A stretch of 64,000 bases of DNA from Nicotiana tabacum (Eukaryota > Streptophyta > Magnoliopsida > Solanales > Solanaceae): contig NC_134101.1 of assembly GCF_000715075.1 (NCBI RefSeq), positions 27,644,822 through 27,708,821 of the forward strand, in the 5' to 3' direction. Each line of letters begins with the position of its first letter. Position 1 is the stretch's first letter. The notes below the pieces were generated by a model that worked only from the letters and a program-made list of their open reading frames with translations, had not been told where the DNA came from and did no database searches. The position numbers were made by a program, and so were the translations under genes. Shown here in pieces: positions 58,664-64,000 of this stretch.

Positions 58664-60886
58664 ATGGCTCTCAACAACGAGCCCATTGGTAATTTGCCAT
58701 TGGGGGAGGAAGTGGACGATAATCAAGGAGATAAGGTTCTTCCTGAACCTCACACAAATAGGCGAGGCCGACCGCCTCATGATCCCGTCCCTCCCCCACC
58801 TCCACCAAGAGCGGCAGCGCACCGGGTGTTGCCGAACGAGGGTTATGCAAGTGTTGTAGTCCTGCCCCGCATTAGGGCGGGCAACTTCCAAATTACCAAT
58901 GTGATGCTTACACTGCTTGAGCAACGAGGATTCTTCACCGGGGCTCCAAATCAAAATGCTTGCAAGCATCTCAAGGGGTTCGTCGATACTTGTTGGGGGA
59001 GAAAGCAAACCAATGTTTCCGAGGACGCGTTGAGGTTGAGGCTATTTCCCTTTTCTTTACGGGGAAAAGCATTGGACTGGCTAGAGAGATTTACCAATCA
59101 TTCCATCCATACATGGGATGAGTTGGCCGAAAAATTCATTGCCAAATTCTTCTCTCCGGGGCACATGGCTACACTACAGGATGAAATTCTAGCGTTCAAG
59201 CAAGAGCCCAATGATCCATTGCACGAGATTTGGGAAAGATATCGTACCATGGTTAAAGAGTGCCCGAATAATGATATGACCGAGGCCATAATCTAACAAA
59301 CTTTCTACAGGGGGATCAACACAACAAATCAATATGTGGTAAATCAACTTGCCGGCGGGAACTTCATGAATACACCTTATGCCGAAGCTTGTGAAATTTT
59401 GGATGAGATGGCGGATACCTCATCGGCATGGCAAAGTAGGGCCAATGTTCCGCAAGGTGACCCCAATGTCATTCACCTACACAAGGAACTACATGATCAT
59501 GGGCAAGCTATCACAGAGTTAACAACCACAATGAACCAATTGGACAAAGCTCAGCTGCAACAAGTTCAAGGGCCGAAACAAGTGAATGCGATGGAAGGTG
59601 TAAATATGATAATGAAAAAGAGACGGCAAAAAGGTCAACGAGGGCAAAGCCATCCGAAACAATTCATGCAAGATGATAGTGGGTATGACCAAGGTGATTT
59701 GTATAATGAGCGAAAAGAAGAAGTGCAATGCGTCAAAAATTACCAAGGGCAAAGGAACAACTCTCAAGGCCCGAATCAATAATGGCGATCTCAAGGAAAT
59801 CAAGGAAATTGGAACAATCAAAACCACCAAGGCAATTGGAGTGGTGGTACCAATAATCAAGGTAATTGGAATAATAACAATAATCAAGGCAATTGGAACA
59901 ATCAAGGCAACCAAGACAATTGGAGTGGCAACAATCAAGGATATTGGGGAGGCAATAACCAAGGGGGTTGGAACGGTAAACAAGGGAATCGGAGGCCTGG
60001 CTCTCAAAGGCCCCTGATGTATCAACAACCAAACAACCCGCCTCCTTATCCGTCTCAAGGTTCTAGTTCTTCCAACAATGAGATGGGACGGATTGAAAAT
60101 ATGTTCAAACAAATGATGGAGAAAAATGTCGACTCTGATGCTCAATTAGCCTCTCACAACACTTCATTCCACAATTTGGAAGTTCAATTGGGGCAAATCT
60201 CGCAAGCTTTAAACACTCATCCTAAGGGGGCACTACCTAGTGATACGGTGGTGAACCTGAAGGGTGGGAACAACATGGGACATGCCATGGCCGTAACAAC
60301 AAGGAGTGGAAGAGGTGGAGATACAACCACCTCAAATCAAAGAAGAATTGTGAATGATGATGTAGTGGTTCAAGAAGATGAGATTACAAGCAATATGGTT
60401 CAAGCTAATGAAGAAGTGAAAATTGGCATTGATGAGAATGTGGAGGAGACTCAAGAAGAAGTGAACCCGTCTAGGGAACATGTGATTGACATACCGGAAC
60501 TGGTAGTGCCAAAGGCCAAGGCACCAATGCCAAGGCCTCCTCCTCTATACCCTCAAAGGCTCGCCAAGCAAAATAGTGAGAACCAATTCAAGAAGTTTAT
60601 TGACATGATGAAGAGCTTATCCATTAATGTGCCATTGGTTGAGGCATTAGAACAAATTCCCGGTTATGCAAAGTTCATGAAAGATTTGGTGACAAAGAAA
60701 ATATCAATGAATTATAATACTATCAAGATGGCACATCAAGTGAGTGCTATTGTGCACTCAATAGCTCCGAAATTGGAAGATCCCGGCGCTTTCACAATCC
60801 CTTCCATTATTGGAAGCGCCGACTTTGCCAAAGCTCTATGTGATCTAGGGGCGAGTATCAACTTGATGCCCTACTCGGTGTTCTAA
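58664..60886 (+). pseudogene. E3 gag and start of protease
   Basis: One frame broken by stops at 59294-59296 (TAA), 59780-59782 (TAA) and 60884-60886 (TAA). Gag shows RLFPFSLRGKALDWLERFTN and HTWDELAEKFIAKFFSPGHM. A low-complexity stretch with repeated GNWNNQ-type units (about 59790-59990) follows, then a basic/acidic linker. The aspartic protease region begins near 60810 with KALCDLGASINLMPYSVF, where the usual D-(S/T)-G triad reads DLG. The original ATG at 58664 precedes MALNNEPIGNLP. Confidence 0.85.
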
Positions 60887-61261
60887 ACTTTGGGAATTGG
60901 GCAATCAAGACCCACATCTATGAGGTTACAAATGGAAGATCATACTATGAAGAGACCATTGGGTATTATTGATGATGTGTTAGTTCGTGTTGATAAGTTC
61001 ATCCTCTCGGCAGACTTTGTGATTCTTGACTGCGAAGTAGACTATGAGGTGCCTCTTATCTTGGGTAGATCTTTCCTTGCTACGGGGAAGGCTCTTGTTG
61101 ATGTGGAAGCCGGTGAGCTCACCTTTTGGGTGGGCGATGAAAAAGTGGTTTTTCATGTGTGCAAATCTATGAGGCAACTGAATAGCAACGAAGTTTGTTC
61201 ATTTGTGGACTTAGTCACCGAGGTGATTGTTGATAATGTCAGTGCCATGATGATACTTTGA
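60887..61261 (+). pseudogene. E3 protease, C-terminal half
   Basis: Continues the gag/protease frame after the TAA at 60884: GIGQSRPTSMRLQMEDHTMK, then VILDCEVDYEVPLILGRSFL and ATGKALVDVEAGELTF, typical of Athila protease. A TGA at 61259-61261 and a frame change end it. Confidence 0.8.
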
Positions 61262-63049
61262 AGGCCGTATTTCTTAATCATGATGATGATGAGAAGGATG
61301 ACTATGTGGAATATGTAAATGCATTACAAGGAATGGGGTCGTATACTTATGAACCCCGAAAATTGTCTTTAGATCTTAAGAACAGGAAGACTCCTCCAAC
61401 AAAGCCCTCGATCGAGGAGCCTCCCACTTTGGAGTTTAAGCCATTGTCTTCACATCTCAGGTATGATTTTCTTGGCCCATGTTCTACTTTACATGTTATT
61501 CTTTCCTCTTGCTTGACTAACGTGCAGGTAGATTCTACTTTGGCGGTGCTTCAAATGAGGAAGAAAGCTATAGGATGGACACTGGCGGATATTCGAGGTA
61601 TAAAACCCGCCTTTTTCATGCACAAGATTATTATGGAGGAGGATGAAAAACCCTTCATTGAACATCAAAGAAGGTTAAATAAAGCAATGCAAGAGGTGGT
61701 AAAGAAGGAGATCATAAAGTGGTTGGATGCCGGGGTAATTTACCCCATTTCCGACAGCTCGTGGACCTCTCCGGTGCAATGTGTCCCAAAAAAGGGGGCA
61801 TGATTGTGGTCATCAATGACAAGAACGAATTGATTCCTACAAGAACGGTGACCGGGTAGAGAGTGTGCATGGACTATCGGAAGCTCAACAAAGTCACTCG
61901 GAAAGATCATTTTCCGCTTCCATTTCTTGATCAAATGCTTGACAGGTTGGCCGGACGAGCTTTTTATTGTTTCCTTGATGGATATTCCGGCTATAATCAA
62001 ATTCTCATTGCTCTTGAGGACCAAGAAAAGACTACTTTCACTTGTCCCTATGGTATTTTCGCATTCTCGCGGATACCATTTGGGTTATGCAATGCACCGA
62101 CGACTTTTCAATGGCGTATGATGGCCATCTTCACCGACATGGTGGAGGATATTCTTGAGGTCTTTATGGATGATTTCTCTATGGTGGGGAATTCCTTCAA
62201 TCATTGCTTGAACAACTTGGATAAGGTCTTGTCAAGATGTGAGGAGACAAACTTGGTTTTGAATTGGGAGAAATGTCACTTCATGGTCGAAGAAGGCATA
62301 GTCCTTGGCCACAAAATTTCAAAGCATGGTATTGAGGTCGACAAGGCCAAAATTGAGGTGATCTCCAAACTCCCTCCCCCTAAATCCGTGAAGGGAGTGA
62401 GGAGCTTCTTGGGTCATGCGGGGTTCTATCGTCGATTCATCAAGGACTTTTCTAAGGTGGTGAACCCCTTGTGTAAACTTTTGGAGAAGGATGCCAAGTT
62501 CCATTTCAACGAGGATTGTATGAAGGCATTCGAATTGCTCAAGTTCAAGTTGACTACTACTCCTATTATCACCGTACCAGATTGGAGCTTGCCATTTGAG
62601 CTCATGTGTGACGTTAGTGATGTGGCGGTCGGAGCAGTTTTGGGGCAGCGTATCAACAAAACCTTCCATCCGGTCTATTATTCTAGTAAGACCATGAATG
62701 ATGCCCAAGTCAACTACACAGTGACCGAAAAAGAGCTCCTTGCTATTGTTTTTGCTATGGAAAAGTTTCACTCGTACTTGATGGGTACAAAGGTGATTGT
62801 TCATACTGACCATGCGGTGCTCCGATATTTGATGATCAAGAAAGATTCTAAAGAAAGACTAATACGGTGGGTGCTTCTATTACAAGAGTTTGATCTAGAG
62901 ATTCAAGACCGCAAGGGTAGCGAGAATATAGTGGCGGACCACTTGTCCCGATTGGAGGAGGAGGGGAGGCCACATGACGGCCTTGAGATCAATGATTCAT
63001 TTCCCGACGAGCAACTCCTAGTCGTTTCAATGACCGGGATGGGATAGTT
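61262..63049 (+). pseudogene. E3 reverse transcriptase and RNase H
   Basis: The linker and RT start (61262-61800) include QVDSTLAVLQMRKKAIGWTL and SDSSWTSPVQCVPKKG. A frameshift near 61795 and a TAG at 61858-61860 precede the RT core (61869 on): [43 protein letters not shown] and the catalytic FMDDFSMVG. RNase H follows with [37 protein letters not shown] and [10 protein letters not shown]. The stretch 61861-63047 is fully open, the best-preserved part of the element; it ends at TAG 63045-63047. Confidence 0.88.
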
Positions 63050-64000
63050 TGCCGACTTAGCAAACTATCTTGTGAGTGGCATTGTACCGAATGAGTTCTC
63101 TTCAAACCAAAGGAAGAAGCTCAAACGGGATTGCCTTGACTATTATTGGGATGAGCCGTATCTTTTCCGAATATGTATTGATAGTGTGATCCGATAATGT
63201 ATGCCGGAGGAAGAACAAATGGGTATTCTTGAGGCTTGCCACTCTTCACCGTATGGTGGTCACCATGGTGGAGCAAGAATGGCGGCAAAAGTTTTAAGTT
63301 GTGGATTCTAGTGGCCTACTCTCTACAAGGATGCTAGTGAGCTTGTCAAGTGGTGTGATGAATGCCAAAGGGTCGGTGGGATCTCAAAGAAGAATGAAAT
63401 GCCTCTCACCACCATTTTGGAGATAGATATCTTCAATGTGTGGGATATTGATTTTATTGGTCCGTTTGTTAGCTCTTGTGGGAACACCTACATTCTAGTT
63501 GTGGTGGATTATGTATCTAAATGTGTTGAGGCCATTGCTTTGGCCAACAATGAAGCAAGGAGTGTGGTGGCATTCTTCAAGAAGAACATCTTCACGAGGT
63601 TTGGTACCCCAAGAGCCATTATTAGTGATGGGGGTTCGCGTTTTTGCAACAAGGCTTTTGATACCTTACTCACAAAGTATGGTGTCACTTATAAAGTATC
63701 AACCCCCGACCATCCTCAAGCAAGCGGATAAGTTGAAGTCTCCAACCGGGAGATAAAGAGTATTTTGTCAAAGACAGTCAATGCCAATCGGACGGATTGG
63801 TCAAGAAAACTTGATGATGCTCTTTGGGCTTATAGAATGGCCTACAAAACACCGATCGGGATGTCTCCATACTAGTTAGTGTTCGGGAAGGCATGCCATC
63901 TTCTGGTAGAACTTGAGCATAAGGCCATGTGGGCTTTGAAGAAGTTGAACCTTGAATGGGATGTCGCGGCAAATCTAAGGATGTCACAATTGAATGAGCT
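63050..64000 (+). pseudogene. E3 integrase, truncated by window edge
   Basis: The zinc-finger region (about 63230-63375: [31 protein letters not shown]) is interrupted by TAG near 63310 and TAA near 63196. The core (63399-63731) has [20 protein letters not shown] and [19 protein letters not shown], then a TAA at 63729-63731 just before [12 protein letters not shown], which holds the catalytic Glu region. Another TAG occurs near 63873. The sequence runs out of the window. Confidence 0.85.

Larger units (their letters stand above)
57088..64000 (+). mobile_element. E3: Athila-like Ty3/gypsy element, runs off the window
   Basis: 5' LTR (about 57088-58540), a tRNA-Asp-type PBS, then gag, protease, RT, RNase H and integrase in order on the plus strand. 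The gag, RT and PBS wording is that of the Athila lineage. At least seven stops or frameshifts make it non-autonomous. The 3' LTR lies beyond the right edge. Confidence 0.88.

Noticed and set aside
59519..60145. Long minus-strand open frame opposite gag
   Set aside because: It is an antisense shadow of the low-complexity Asn/Gln/Gly-rich gag segment.

Overview
The window is plant nuclear DNA. It is AT-rich, with intron-split genes, canonical GT/AG splice sites and a heavy load of retrotransposons. The repeat types (Au-, TS- and SolS-like SINEs, Tekay- and Athila-like LTR elements, short 'ccagcata' palindromic elements) point to Solanaceae, most likely Nicotiana. That assignment is my recognition of repeat families, not a database result.

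Layout, left to right. 0.5-2.9 kb: a three-exon minus-strand gene for a mitochondrial p32/MAM33-family protein, with an Au-like SINE in intron 1. 3.0-4.4 kb: a degenerate, 5'-truncated copy of an ERF003-like AP2/ERF transcription factor; its intact partner lies at 39.8-40.7 kb, so the two are halves of a dispersed segmental duplication. 5.7-12.3 kb: an intron-free reading frame for the U5 snRNP helicase Brr2 (DExH12), full length except for one in-frame TGA at a conserved tryptophan codon. 13-14.3 kb: small elements (SINE fragment, MITEs).

14.4-32 kb is a nest. An old minus-strand Ty3/gypsy chromovirus (E1) was split by a Tekay-like element (E2) with about 3.5-kb LTRs, flanked by a GTCAT target-site duplication. 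A solo LTR of the E2 family, inverted and flanked by ATAAA, follows at 32.4-35.9 kb. All gag/pol remnants carry stops and frameshifts, and E2 has lost the reverse-transcriptase core.

36-49 kb is gene-poor: the intact ERF003-like gene (a SINE in its intron), another SINE, a long-TIR element at 41.6-42.0 kb, and a small two-exon gene for a conserved 88-residue plant protein of unknown function. 49.4-51.4 kb holds a single-exon transmembrane-9 superfamily (nonaspanin) gene. 52.5-53.6 kb is a roughly 1-kb foldback element with arms near 300 bp. From 54.2 kb to the end the DNA is retroelement again: a broken multi-exon 'gypsy-type transposase' gene, then an Athila-like element (LTR, tRNA-Asp-type PBS, gag, protease, RT, RNase H, integrase) running off the right edge.

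The host genes are unrelated housekeeping or regulatory genes (mitochondrial matrix, splicing, transcription, endomembrane) and do not form a pathway. I found no convincing undescribed biological system. The observations most worth checking are the single nonsense codon in an otherwise intact Brr2 frame, the duplicated ERF pair with its dated SINE, and the structured foldback and palindromic elements.
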